Source: Bdellovibrionales bacterium | GTDB taxonomy: Bacteria; Bdellovibrionota; Bdellovibrionia; Bdellovibrionales; UBA1609 | Length of the DNA stretch: 57,534 nt | Direction of reading: 5' to 3' | NCBI GenBank assembly: GCA_022450595.1 | Contig: JAKUPT010000012.1 | Coordinates: 1-57,534 of the forward strand | Shown: positions 25,911 through 34,887 of the stretch, piece after piece | How positions within the stretch are numbered: the first letter of the stretch is position 1 | Layout: each line of letters opens with the position of its first letter | Notes under the pieces: model-generated | Told to the model about the DNA's origin: nothing | What the model saw: the letters and a program-made list of their open reading frames with translations, nothing else | Database searches by the model: none | Program-made: the position numbers and the translations under genes

Positions 25911-27170
25911 TTAACAGGGACCATTTTCTCCTGGTCTATAGCCCTTAAACTCGACCTTAGCCGCCTGAGCTTCTTTTGCAATGGCCAAAAATCCAAGTTT
26001 TGCCACCCAGCCGTAAACATTTTCCATAGGAAGGCCCTCAACATTAATTTCAAGATCCGCCACACAAAGTCTTTTGAACACAGCCCCTGGGCTGTTTAAA
26101 TTTTCTTGAGGACCCTTTTTGTGATGAGTTCTCAGAAAACCACCGGCTAGCTCACAACCAAGCATATAAATGGCAGGTTCCGCCGTGGTGTCTTCGGCTT
26201 TTAAAATTGAAGGTATGCCCTCTTGAAGAATCACTTCACTCACACCTCGTCCGCCCTTGGCCGCTTTCATCTTTGTACGCGCTCTGTTGTTCCAATCCAA
26301 AACATCTTGCCCAGATTTCGCTGTTAGAACCCCCATTCCATAGGTCCCTGCATTGTTTTTGATAAAAGCAAATGGCTCGGCCTTTATGTCATGCTTTTCA
26401 TACTCTGATTTTAAGTGATTAATAAACTTATCTGTGTGCTCAGCTAATGTTTGTAACGAGTCTTTACTGGTCACATCAAAGCTTTGGTGCACTTCAGTGG
26501 GAATGTTAAAGTGAAAAGGATTGATATCAATCAACTCACAAAATTGCTTTGAAACATGATTGTACTGTTCAAAAAAACTTTCTTTACGACGAACATGCCA
26601 GCCTAACTTATGAGGAGGCGTCATTGGTGTCTCAAGTCCTTCAACCCATGACTGATAACTGTTGCTAAAGTCATTATTACTAATAATCAGATCTGGCGTA
26701 AAACCATCCACCTCTATAGTTTGAGAGGTTTTAGTGGCGGGATAAACCTTCAATTTATGGCCATTAACACTTTCAACATCCATGGGAGTTTTTAAGCTTT
26801 CATCCGGTATGGCTGTTATCACCTTTCTACCCGTTGCTTGTATCATTTCATAGATGGTGTAAACATTCTCCCAGTAATAGGGGTTGTTGGTATGTTCTTC
26901 AGTGATCAACAAGATGTTTTGGTTTTTTTCGTAATGACTGCTCAAAAAAGCACCCAAAAGCTCTACAGAATGCTCTTTATCCGTTTGGCATATGTTATTA
27001 AAACCCGCCGGAAAAATATTGGCATCCACAGGGACTACTTTAAATCCTGAGTCTCTTAAATCAAAACTTGAGTACAGAGGAAAGTTCAACCCTTGTTTTT
27101 GTTCCTGAAACCAAGATTTAATGTTGTCAAAATTATGAAGAATTTTTTTATGTATTTGCTCTTGAATCAT
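25911..27170 (-). CDS. gshA: Glutamate-cysteine ligase, T. ferrooxidans-type GshA
   Basis: First step of glutathione synthesis, joining glutamate and cysteine with ATP. 419 residues, matching the distinct GshA family first described from acidithiobacilli rather than the E. coli or plant type. Recognised by SSFDLRDSGFKVVPVDANIF followed by PAGFNNIC near the N-terminus, ATP-grasp-like middle (AFIKNNAGTYGMGV, and GGRGVSEVILQEG) and the end KLGFLAIAKEAQAAKV. The start ATG overlaps the stop of the CysZ-like gene (ATGA), so translation is coupled. No gshB is present in the window, so glutathione synthesis would need it elsewhere. Confidence 0.9.
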   Translation of the reverse strand: MIQEQIHKKILHNFDNIKSWFQEQKQGLNFPLYSSFDLRDSGFKVVPVDANIFPAGFNNICQTDKEHSVELLGAFLSSHYEKNQNILLITEEHTNNPYYWENVYTIYEMIQATGRKVITAIPDESLKTPMDVESVNGHKLKVYPATKTSQTIEVDGFTPDLIISNNDFSNSYQSWVEGLETPMTPPHKLGWHVRRKESFFEQYNHVSKQFCELIDINPFHFNIPTEVHQSFDVTSKDSLQTLAEHTDKFINHLKSEYEKHDIKAEPFAFIKNNAGTYGMGVLTAKSGQDVLDWNNRARTKMKAAKGGRGVSEVILQEGIPSILKAEDTTAEPAIYMLGCELAGGFLRTHHKKGPQENLNSPGAVFKRLCVADLEINVEGLPMENVYGWVAKLGFLAIAKEAQAAKVEFKGYRPGENGPC

Positions 27171-27940
27171 TCAGAAGACCCCTTTAATAGCATTTTTTCA
27201 GCATGAATACGACTAGCACCAACCACACCAAGAGGAGCGAGCACAAAAAATAAACCAGGAATTAACGTTGTTGCAAATAAGGCTAAGCTCACGCCACTTA
27301 TCATTGGCACTTCTTTTCGGCCAAACCCCAAACGCTGAGTCAGGTTGTAACCAGCAGCTTCTAAACTGTAGTCAAACAGATCCAGCGACATCATATACAA
27401 GGTGATATAAATCGATAAAATATTAAGACCTGGTATAAAGGCAATTATAAAAGCAAAAAGGCCAACAATTAAAAACACCACGGCCTTTAACAAGGCGACA
27501 ATAAACATTTTAATTGTGAAAGAAAGCCAACGCCCGATTTTAAAGGGCTCCTCTGGTAATGCCCCTGTGAGTTGCAAAGTTTTTTCCGCAAGCAAAGAGT
27601 TAAAGGGTGATGCTATGATTAAACTTAAAATATAAGCGGCATAAATAGCTGCAATTATGCTAACAATTCCAAAAAGAATTAAGAAAATAAAATAAGAGAT
27701 ATCAAACAACCAATCTAAAGCCGCAGCTTGAAAAAGACTTGTTATGGCACCCTCAATCCAGCCAACAAAATAGGTTGTAACGGCCGGTAAAAAGTTGAAG
27801 GTGAAATAGAGTAGTAAAAAAAATAAAAATAAATCTATTATAAATGGAATGATCATCCACTTTTTAAGCTCTGGATATTTCTTAACAGTTCTTAGGCCTA
27901 TAAAATAAACTTGTAAACCAGAAAACAAATTGTATCCCAC
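27167..27940 (-). CDS. EI24/CysZ-like integral membrane protein
   Basis: 257 residues with about five to six hydrophobic segments (roughly 28-50, 80-112, 140-175 and 215-240). The pattern matches the EI24/CysZ family, whose Pseudomonas and E. coli members import sulfate. Family-like parts are the GLRTVKKYPELKKWMIIPF opening and the SPFNSLLAEK loop. Start is GTG with AAGGAT upstream. It sits between a TPR lipoprotein gene and gshA, overlapping gshA by 4 bp. Sulfur supply for glutathione is an attractive reading of this pairing but unproven. Confidence 0.78.
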   Translation of the reverse strand: MGYNLFSGLQVYFIGLRTVKKYPELKKWMIIPFIIDLFLFFLLLYFTFNFLPAVTTYFVGWIEGAITSLFQAAALDWLFDISYFIFLILFGIVSIIAAIYAAYILSLIIASPFNSLLAEKTLQLTGALPEEPFKIGRWLSFTIKMFIVALLKAVVFLIVGLFAFIIAFIPGLNILSIYITLYMMSLDLFDYSLEAAGYNLTQRLGFGRKEVPMISGVSLALFATTLIPGLFFVLAPLGVVGASRIHAEKMLLKGSSE

Positions 27941-27945
27941 AATAG

Positions 27946-28974
27946 TTAATCCTTACTTGGTGATTTTTTAATTGATAATCTTTTTTGAGCCTCTTCAGTT
28001 AGCTCTAAGCCGGCGCCCATTGAAGCTAAAAGTCTTTTAAATTTTTCTTCTTTTTCTTCAACGGTGTTAAATAAAGAGGTGATCACAGATTCTTCATTTG
28101 GGTCAGACAAACGGTTTAACTTTAACATGTTTATTGCCACAATGACTTTTTCAATAGAACGGACAAGTTTTTTATTATCATTATTTTTTTGTTTACTAAT
28201 CGCCGTCCACACATTGTCGTAGCCATATAAAATCTCGTCTATAGCCATTGGGGACCATTTGGTTTCAGTAAATTCGGCGGCTCTTAATAAATACGGCTGA
28301 AAGGTTTTTAAACTTTCGATGTATTTGTTTAAACCAATATTTTCAATTTCAAGCTGGCTATAGCTACCCATTAAATAAAAAGTTTTAGCAAGCAGTTGCT
28401 TCTTTTTATTTGGAGTTCTGACTTGGTTGTTAACAATTTTTAAACCCTGCCGTGCCTTTTCAAAGTATTTTTTGGCCAACTTATGCTGGCCTCTTCGGGC
28501 ATAGGCCCCAGCAAGCCTGGCAGGGATCTCTGCGTCAGCGACTTCAATGGGCAATACCTTCTTTCTTTTGTAGGCATCTTGTAACGTGGCGATAACTTTT
28601 TCGTCTTGTCCAAGACATTCGTACACATAGCTAAGTCTTAATAAAGCCTCGGCCTGTGTTCTTGGAGCATTGCCCTGAGAGGTTCTTACGAGTTTTTGAT
28701 AAATAATTCCTGCTTTATTACAATCATTGATCGATTCATAGCTAGAAGCCAAATTGTACATCACAAGCTGTTCATACTTAGAAGAAGGATATTTATTCAG
28801 AATAATATTAAAATTACGAATAGCACTTTTAAAATTCTCTCTTTGCATAAAACTCATCGCATCTTCATAGAGTTTTTTTGTCTCTTCTGTCGTACTTGGT
28901 TTTTCATTTTTTTTATCACTATGGCTACAAGAAATAACAGTTAAAAACAGTGCACCTAACAAAAGCATACGCAT
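27946..28974 (-). CDS. TPR-repeat lipoprotein
   Basis: 342 residues. Signal peptide with lipobox VISC (lipidated Cys ~16), then TPR-type helical repeats: EDAMSFMQRENFKSAIRNFN, YNLASSYESINDCNKAG, and ARLAGAYARRGQHKLAKKYF. The first repeats resemble BamD/YbgF-type outer-membrane TPR lipoproteins, but length and C-terminus differ, so I do not call it BamD. A very good AAAGGAGA ribosome site lies at the end of the upstream ArsA-like gene, 3 bp before the ATG region; it belongs to the same operon as the two ATPases and the membrane protein below. Confidence 0.78.
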   Translation of the reverse strand: MRMLLLGALFLTVISCSHSDKKNEKPSTTEETKKLYEDAMSFMQRENFKSAIRNFNIILNKYPSSKYEQLVMYNLASSYESINDCNKAGIIYQKLVRTSQGNAPRTQAEALLRLSYVYECLGQDEKVIATLQDAYKRKKVLPIEVADAEIPARLAGAYARRGQHKLAKKYFEKARQGLKIVNNQVRTPNKKKQLLAKTFYLMGSYSQLEIENIGLNKYIESLKTFQPYLLRAAEFTETKWSPMAIDEILYGYDNVWTAISKQKNNDNKKLVRSIEKVIVAINMLKLNRLSDPNEESVITSLFNTVEEKEEKFKRLLASMGAGLELTEEAQKRLSIKKSPSKD

Positions 28975-28977
28975 GGT

Positions 28978-30057
28978 TTAATCTCCTTTGTGATTTACGA
29001 ATTGGTCGCCAATCACTTTTCCAAATAATTGTAGCTCATTAAGTCCAGAAATGTCAGTGCTCATCTCTGGGATTTTTGCAATGTAGAGCTGAGATTGGTA
29101 CTTTTGCTTAAATTTATCCAACTTTTCGCTTCTGGTTTTATAATAACTATAAATTTTGTCTTCATAAAAGCTTAAGGTTTCATTCTGCTCTTCAGAGGGG
29201 TTGAATTCTAAAAACCAAGCAGGAAAGGCTCTATTAACAATAATGGACTGAAGGTTGTAACCATCGCTAACAAGAGTTTCAAAAAATTCTTCTGCCTCTT
29301 GTACCTTGGCCTCATCAAAACTTGTAATAAGAATAAAGCCTGTGGTTTTGTCTTTTAACATTTTGTCTGCAGCCGCTGTTTTTGTTCTAATCTCATTTTG
29401 TATACTGCCAAGGCTGGTGAAAAAATCAGCCAGCTCTTGCATAAAAGCAGCACCAGTGATTTTTTGAAAAACGGAGAGCACCATTTTTGTGCTTTTATTC
29501 ACAATTTTTTGTAAAAAGCTTTGATCTTTTTCATCTTCAGTAAACCACTTAACTATGGCTCCCTGAAATAAGGTGTGGATTTTTTTAGGAGCATTTAAAA
29601 ACTCTATAGCGTGCTGAGCGGGAGGCGTGTCTAAAATAACAATGTCATAATTTTGGGATTGCACTTCATCATAAAGCTTTACTACAGATGTAAATTCTTG
29701 AGAGCCACTCAATGTGGTCGATAGCTGTTGGTACAACTTATTTTTTGTAATGGTTTGTACAATTTTAGAGTCATTGCTGGCTTTATTTAAAAAATCTAAA
29801 AATACTTTTTGCTCATTAATACAGCCAGCATAAAGTTCGCCTGAAACATCTAAGCCTTCAACTTTGGTGATTTCATCGTGATTGGCTATTCCTAGGGAGG
29901 TTGCAAGTCTTCGAGCCGGATCAATGGTTAACACCAGCACCTTTTTGCCCTGTTGAGCGGCAATCACGCCAAGAGTGGCAGAAACCGTGGTTTTCCCCAC
30001 ACCACCGCTGCCTGTGCATATTAATACTTTATGCTTAAGTAGGTTTTCAATATTCAT
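28978..30057 (-). CDS. ArsA/Get3-family ATPase (subunit 2 of an adjacent pair)
   Basis: 359 residues. P-loop GSGGVGKTTVSA at ~16-27, ArsA-type switch TIDPARRLATSLGI around 45-58, and VILDTPPAQHAIEFL switch II. The family moves tail-anchored proteins (Get3) or anions such as arsenite (ArsA). No arsenic genes are nearby, so arsenite export is unlikely. It begins with the TAATG overlap of the upstream ArsA-like gene, so the two are coupled, and probably form a heterodimer as known for the mycobacterial Rv3679-Rv3680 pair. The cysteine pair needed for Get3 zinc dimerisation is not obvious. Confidence 0.83.
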   Translation of the reverse strand: MNIENLLKHKVLICTGSGGVGKTTVSATLGVIAAQQGKKVLVLTIDPARRLATSLGIANHDEITKVEGLDVSGELYAGCINEQKVFLDFLNKASNDSKIVQTITKNKLYQQLSTTLSGSQEFTSVVKLYDEVQSQNYDIVILDTPPAQHAIEFLNAPKKIHTLFQGAIVKWFTEDEKDQSFLQKIVNKSTKMVLSVFQKITGAAFMQELADFFTSLGSIQNEIRTKTAAADKMLKDKTTGFILITSFDEAKVQEAEEFFETLVSDGYNLQSIIVNRAFPAWFLEFNPSEEQNETLSFYEDKIYSYYKTRSEKLDKFKQKYQSQLYIAKIPEMSTDISGLNELQLFGKVIGDQFVNHKGD

Positions 30058-30914
30058 TACACATACTCCGAAAGTGACTTAAGCAAAATTGCGGGATCAG
30101 TTTCGTAAATATAAGGCACCAAAGTGGTCTGTTTTTTTTGCTTTAAAACTTGAATAGATTTTTGTTGTTCTTCAGAGCTTAACTTATAGTTTTCAATAAA
30201 CTGATTTTTATCTGGAACTTTATTCAAGGCCTCCACAAAGTCCGTTGGCAAAACCTTGTTACAAATGATGTCGGCCTCGACCTGAAACTCTTGCTGAAGT
30301 GTTTGGTCCATTTCTAAGGCTTCAGTGACAGGAAGGTCTTCGGGTAAAGTGACAATTTTGTACTCGCAGTGATTGGGATCACTTAACACTTTCTGAATGC
30401 TCAAGCATTGCTCTCCCATAGGACCAAACTTAATGGCCTCATACATGCCCTTTGGGGCACGCATTAGAGCTAAAAAATGACCAGTAGCATAGCCATCAAT
30501 CACCACTCGATCGTACTCCATTGGGTAGCCAATATTTCTGACTCCACTTGTAAACTTTCCCATTAAGGCCAATTCTTTTAACGCTGGGGCTGCTTTTATG
30601 AGAGCACGCATCACCTTGTTGTCAAAAAACAAGTCCGTCACCTTTTCAATTTTCACGTAATGCAAAATATATTCTCTGAGACAGCTCTCGCCGGAATAAA
30701 TGGTTGTACTTAAATTATTGAATTCATTAGTTATTTTATTATTTTTAGAGCCAAGCATGCGATCAAAAAAGCTGGTTTCACCAATTTCAATCAACAAAAC
30801 TTTCTCGCCCGCCTTAGCTTTTTTAAGAGCATAGGCGTAAGAAATCATGGATTTTCCCACACCGCCCTTGCCGGTAATAAAGCTGATTTGCTGTGCTGAT
30901 GCTTTTTTTGTCAT
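30057..30914 (-). CDS. ArsA/Get3-family ATPase (subunit 1 of an adjacent pair)
   Basis: 285 residues from the ATG at 30914, which has GAGGG five bases upstream; the longer frame from a TTG four codons earlier lacks support. P-loop GKGGVGKSMISYAYA and a conserved VIDGYATGHFLALMRAP in place of the usual switch II DTPPxxH, so nucleotide hydrolysis may differ from its partner. Overlaps the next ATPase gene by 1 bp. Divergent from tig with a 94-bp gap. Cytoplasmic, possibly membrane-associated through substrates. Confidence 0.8.
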   Translation of the reverse strand: MTKKASAQQISFITGKGGVGKSMISYAYALKKAKAGEKVLLIEIGETSFFDRMLGSKNNKITNEFNNLSTTIYSGESCLREYILHYVKIEKVTDLFFDNKVMRALIKAAPALKELALMGKFTSGVRNIGYPMEYDRVVIDGYATGHFLALMRAPKGMYEAIKFGPMGEQCLSIQKVLSDPNHCEYKIVTLPEDLPVTEALEMDQTLQQEFQVEADIICNKVLPTDFVEALNKVPDKNQFIENYKLSSEEQQKSIQVLKQKKQTTLVPYIYETDPAILLKSLSEYV

Positions 30915-31008
30915 GAAAACCCTCAAATCTGCAAATAACCGGTTGCGTTAGAAACCGTGAACTGTTATCTCCAAGTGCATATCAATTAGACCCCATGAAG
31001 GAGTAAAT

Positions 31009-32313
31009 ATGTCGACTTTAGATAAGTTAGATGGTTTATCACGCAAACTCAATATAGAAGTTCCAAAAGACGATGTGTCTAAGGCATTTAACAACGCCTA
31101 TGAAGATATCAAAAAAAATGTGAACGTTCCAGGCTTTCGCAAAGGCAAAGCCCCGCTTCAAAAAATCAAAAGCATGTATCAAGACAAGGTCAAAGAAGAT
31201 GTTTTAAATAAGCTGATTTCTAAAGCCTATGTTGATGCTTTAGACGAGCACAAAGTAGATCCAATTAGCTACCCAAAAATTAAAGTGGATCAGTTTGAAG
31301 AAAATGTGGACTTTAAATTTTCAGCGGAGTTCGAAGTAAGACCCGAGGTTGAACTTACAACTTATGAAGGCCTAGAAGTGGAAAAAGAAAAGTTTGATGT
31401 TGAAGACAGTCAGGTTCAAGACATCCTTGAAAACATGCAGTCTCAAAAAGCAGAACATAAGTCTATTTCTGATGACCGCCCTATTCAAGAAGGTGACTTT
31501 GTAAAGTTAGACTTTAAAGGCTTTATGAACGGGGAACCTCTTGAGCGCGGTGAAGCTGAAGATCATGTTTTAGAAATTGGCAGTCAAAGCTTTATTCCTG
31601 GTTTTGAAGAAGGTCTTGTTGGCCTTAAAAAGGGTGATGAAAAAACTGTCGACATTAAATTTCCAGATGACTACCACGTAGAAGACATCAAAGGAAAGCC
31701 GGTGTCTTTTGAAGTTAAGATCAAAGACATTATGGAAAAGTCACTTCCAGAAATTAATGATGAGTTTGCAACTTCTTTATCTGAAGAGTTCAAATCACTT
31801 GATGATTTAAAAGCAAAAATCCGTGAAGACATTCAAAAATCAGAAGGCAACCGTATTGAAGAAGAATTCAAAAAACGCTTGTTAAAAGCTCTTGTGGCCG
31901 CCAACCCGGTTGAAGTGCCAGACACTCTTCACCAAGAGCAAAAGCAAAAGCTTGAAGAAGATGTTAAAAACCGCCTTAAACAACAAGGCTTAGATGATAA
32001 AGCCATTGCCGAGTACAAAGAAAAGTGGGCTTCCGAAATGGACGAAGAGTCTAAGTTTTTAATTCAGTCGAGCTTTTTAATAGATGCTCTAGCTTCTAAG
32101 TATGACCTGAAAGCTTCTAAAGAAGACCTAGAAGCCAAGATGAAAACCTACGCGCTTCAATCAGGTATTGATTTAGAAAAACTTATGGAGTTCTACAATA
32201 CTCCAGACAGACGCTCTCAGCTTTCTTACCAAATCACTGAAGACAAAGTGATTCAAATGCTTGCTGATAAAGCCAAAGTCAAAGAAGTGCCAAAAGACAA
32301 ACTAAGCAATTAA
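31009..32313 (+). CDS. tig: Trigger factor (ribosome-associated chaperone, PPIase)
   Basis: Binds nascent chains at the ribosome exit tunnel and accelerates proline isomerisation. 434 residues: N-terminal ribosome-binding domain with the tail motif FRKGKAP (NVPGFRKGKAPLQ) at ~39-51, central FKBP-type domain (GDFVKLDFKGFMNGEPLERG ... FIPGFEEGLVGLKKGDEK), and helical C-terminal chaperone arms. Ribosome site GAAGGAGTAA. Monocistronic with its own terminator. Here it is separated from clpPX-lon and stands opposite the ArsA-like ATPases. Confidence 0.96.
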   Translation: MSTLDKLDGLSRKLNIEVPKDDVSKAFNNAYEDIKKNVNVPGFRKGKAPLQKIKSMYQDKVKEDVLNKLISKAYVDALDEHKVDPISYPKIKVDQFEENVDFKFSAEFEVRPEVELTTYEGLEVEKEKFDVEDSQVQDILENMQSQKAEHKSISDDRPIQEGDFVKLDFKGFMNGEPLERGEAEDHVLEIGSQSFIPGFEEGLVGLKKGDEKTVDIKFPDDYHVEDIKGKPVSFEVKIKDIMEKSLPEINDEFATSLSEEFKSLDDLKAKIREDIQKSEGNRIEEEFKKRLLKALVAANPVEVPDTLHQEQKQKLEEDVKNRLKQQGLDDKAIAEYKEKWASEMDEESKFLIQSSFLIDALASKYDLKASKEDLEAKMKTYALQSGIDLEKLMEFYNTPDRRSQLSYQITEDKVIQMLADKAKVKEVPKDKLSN

Positions 32314-32340
32314 TTTTCTTTTTAAATTTTATCAGCTATC

Positions 32341-32370
32341 AAACCCACATCCTTCGATGTGGGTTTTTTA
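32341..32370 (+). terminator. Terminator of tig
   Basis: AAACCCACATC/GATGTGGGTTT, an 11-bp perfect stem with CTTC loop and T6 tail, 27 bp after the stop. Confidence 0.93.
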
Positions 32371-32392
32371 TTCTAAATTTCTGAAACTCAGT

Positions 32393-32416
32393 CCAAAAGG
32401 CAGTCCGTACCTTTTG
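32393..32416. repeat. Short hairpin repeat, copy A
   Basis: CAAAAGG/CCTTTTG 7-bp stem between convergent tig and ctpA. Read on the minus strand it contains CAAAAGGTACGGACT, a 15-mer found again at 39553-39567 inside the large hairpin between two other convergent genes. A dispersed repeat sited at gene ends. Confidence 0.7.
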
Positions 32417-32439
32417 TCCCTTTGCGTCTTTCCCTTAAC

Positions 32440-33765
32440 TTACATAGACTTCATCACTTTGTAGGCACGCAAGTAATTGTAGGCTTGTTGAACTTGGTAA
32501 TCGTCATTGAGTAGTTTTTCTCGAGCGCTAAGGTTTGTGTTTTTATCTTTTTCTGGGTTTTCCCACCAAAAATCAAAGTTATTATCTTTTTTCTGTTTTT
32601 GCTTCTTTTCTTTGTCGCCAAGCAGATGGTTTTTCATATCCTTTTCTCTACGAACTCGGCTTTTCATTTTTCTGGCTCTTTTTAAAGCTTTAGAATCAAT
32701 GGACTCTACCACCACGTCTGGAGTGATGCCTTCGGCCTGAATAGATTTGCCACTTGGTGTGAAGTATCTTGCTACTGTTAGTTTTAAGGCTGAGCCATCT
32801 CCTAGCTTTACAACAGACTGCACAGAGCCCTTTCCAAAGCTTCTTAAGCCCATAACAAGGGCGCGTTTATTATCTTGCAAAGCTCCGGCTACAATTTCAC
32901 TGGCCGAGGCAGAGTACTCATCAATAAGTACCACTACGGCAAAGTCTCTTTTTTTCTCTTCTTTTTTGGCATATATAATTTCTTTTTCTTTTTCATTACG
33001 CCCAACGGTACTAACAATCACTCCTTCTTCTAAAAACAAGTCACTGATTTTTACGGCTTGATCTAATAGCCCCCCTGGATTTCGTCTTAAATCTATAATA
33101 AGGCCTTTGGTGTCTTTTCGTTTGTCTAAAATTTTAGTGAGCTCTTTATGGGTGTCTTCGATAAAACTTGTGATTCTGACATAAGCATAACCATCTTCTA
33201 AGTCGGTGTACTTTACAGATTTTATTTTTACAGAATCACGTTTAATAACAAAATCTTTAGGCTCATCAAAGGAGTCTCTAAAAATCGTTAAGGTAATTTT
33301 TGTTCCCTTTGAGCCCTTCATACGTTGGGCGGCTTCGGCAAGACTTAAGCCCTTTGTCGACTCCCCGTTAATCTTTACAATCTTGTCGCCAGCTTTAATT
33401 CCAGCCTTCCAAGCAGGAGTGTCTTCAATGGGAGAAATCACTGTCAGCACTGATTTTTGAACAGTGATCTCAACACCTAAACCACTAAACTCCCCATTGG
33501 TTTCTGATTGAAACTCTTTATATAACTCTTTCGGCAAATAATTGGTATGAGGATCCAGTTCTGACAACATGCCTTTAATCGCACCATCTATAAGTTTTTT
33601 TGTCTCGACAGATTCTACATAATATTGCTGTACAATATTTAAAACTTTGGCAAATAGCTGCAAATCTTCATAGCGCTCTTTAGCAAAAGTCTTAACTGAC
33701 TCAGCCTGAAGTAAAACTATAAATAATGAAATCGTTGCTGTTAAAATGAGGACTTTCTTTTTCAT
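32440..33765 (-). CDS. ctpA: C-terminal processing peptidase, S41 family
   Basis: Exported serine protease that trims C-termini of envelope proteins and, in several bacteria, degrades cell-wall hydrolases or their adaptors. 441 residues. N-terminal signal/anchor (3-20), PDZ domain (~95-165, PAWKAGIKAGDKIVKING), S41 core with DLRRNPGGLLDQAV, catalytic Ser in SASASE (285-289) and Lys K312 in SFGKGSVQ. The C-terminal tail (~350-400) is unusually Lys/Arg-rich with a poly-charged stretch. It lies 12 bp downstream of envC, in the ftsE-ftsX-envC-ctpA run, which suggests a role in controlling cell-wall splitting. Confidence 0.94.
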   Translation of the reverse strand: MKKKVLILTATISLFIVLLQAESVKTFAKERYEDLQLFAKVLNIVQQYYVESVETKKLIDGAIKGMLSELDPHTNYLPKELYKEFQSETNGEFSGLGVEITVQKSVLTVISPIEDTPAWKAGIKAGDKIVKINGESTKGLSLAEAAQRMKGSKGTKITLTIFRDSFDEPKDFVIKRDSVKIKSVKYTDLEDGYAYVRITSFIEDTHKELTKILDKRKDTKGLIIDLRRNPGGLLDQAVKISDLFLEEGVIVSTVGRNEKEKEIIYAKKEEKKRDFAVVVLIDEYSASASEIVAGALQDNKRALVMGLRSFGKGSVQSVVKLGDGSALKLTVARYFTPSGKSIQAEGITPDVVVESIDSKALKRARKMKSRVRREKDMKNHLLGDKEKKQKQKKDNNFDFWWENPEKDKNTNLSAREKLLNDDYQVQQAYNYLRAYKVMKSM

Positions 33766-33777
33766 ATAAACCTTCTA

Positions 33778-34887
33778 CTAGTAGTTTGCTAACTGTTCTT
33801 TTTTAAACCATGGTTGTGGATCAATGGACTCACTAAAATGTCTTAGTTCAAAATACAAGCCGTGCTCTCCTAATATCGGATCCTTGTCCACATAGGCAAA
33901 CTCTTGTTGTAAATTGAGCCTGTCTCCTTTTTTTACCTGAATGTCTTTTAAATGTGCATAAAGACTAAAATAATTATCTCCGTGATTAATGATTACAACT
34001 CCACCAGTTCCTTGCCAATCTCCTACATACTCCACCGTTCCAGGGTATACGGATCGCACAAGACTCTCTTTGTTTGCTGAATAAAAAATGCCTTTATGGT
34101 TTAATCTAAACAAATACTCAGGCTCGGTGTAAAGACCGTATTTAATAGCCACACTGCCATTCACCGGAGGATGCATTTTTCCTTTATATTCATAAAAGCT
34201 CGTTTGCATTAGCTCTGAAATCTCTACGGTGAGGTCGTCTAATGTGTAATTGCCAACAGAGCTTCTTAATTTTTTAATTTCTTTAAGCTTTGATTTGTGC
34301 TTTTTTCTTAAGGCCGATAAAAGTTTAACTTTGTTTTGTTGATGTTTTTCAAGTCTCTTTTCTATACCTTTAAGATTTTTTTTAGTTTTTGTAAGTTTTA
34401 AAAGCTGTTTTTTGAGGCTTTTTTCTTTGAGCTCTAAATATTTAATATTTTTTTTGTATTGCCCTATCAAATCATAATCTCTTTGCACAACGAGCTTTAA
34501 AAATTTTAAATTTTTATCAAAGTTCACCATACCCTGATCGGCTAAAAGTAAACGAAGCACCCCTAAGTCGTTCATTTTATAAATGGCACTCATTCTTTGC
34601 CCAAGTTGTTTTCTTTGAACTTTAATTTTTTCTTTAAGCTCTGCAATACCTTGCGCCGTAGCTCTGGCTTGATTTTCAAAATCAAAAACTTTTTGATTCA
34701 AGTCTGAAAAGTTTTTGTTAATTTTTTTTATTTTTTCATTAGTTTGATGAATATTAAATAAGGCCTGCCTTTGAGCCTTATCCGTTTCTACCAATACTTT
34801 TTTATTCAAATCAATTTTTTCAGCCAACTCAACTATTGAGGCTGAAACTGATATTGAAAAAAGAGTGATTAGCAGAACCCACTTCAT
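33778..34887 (-). CDS. envC: Murein hydrolase activator EnvC (degenerate LytM)
   Basis: Periplasmic activator of division amidases, itself controlled by FtsEX. 369 residues: signal peptide (1-~17), long coiled coil (~20-225), C-terminal LytM/M23 domain (~245-365). The zinc site is destroyed: HKGIFYSA has Phe where the ligand Asp of HxGxD is expected, and the HxH near the end is replaced by LYFELRH, the same pattern seen in E. coli EnvC. So it is an activator, not an enzyme. Its ATG overlaps the ftsX stop (TAATG), so it is coupled to ftsX. Confidence 0.92.
   Translation of the reverse strand: MKWVLLITLFSISVSASIVELAEKIDLNKKVLVETDKAQRQALFNIHQTNEKIKKINKNFSDLNQKVFDFENQARATAQGIAELKEKIKVQRKQLGQRMSAIYKMNDLGVLRLLLADQGMVNFDKNLKFLKLVVQRDYDLIGQYKKNIKYLELKEKSLKKQLLKLTKTKKNLKGIEKRLEKHQQNKVKLLSALRKKHKSKLKEIKKLRSSVGNYTLDDLTVEISELMQTSFYEYKGKMHPPVNGSVAIKYGLYTEPEYLFRLNHKGIFYSANKESLVRSVYPGTVEYVGDWQGTGGVVIINHGDNYFSLYAHLKDIQVKKGDRLNLQQEFAYVDKDPILGEHGLYFELRHFSESIDPQPWFKKEQLANY

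Noticed and set aside
32507-33061. Plus-strand open frames of 77 and 104 codons opposite ctpA
   Set aside because: Serine/phenylalanine-rich antisense shadows of the ctpA gene, whose catalytic residues are intact.
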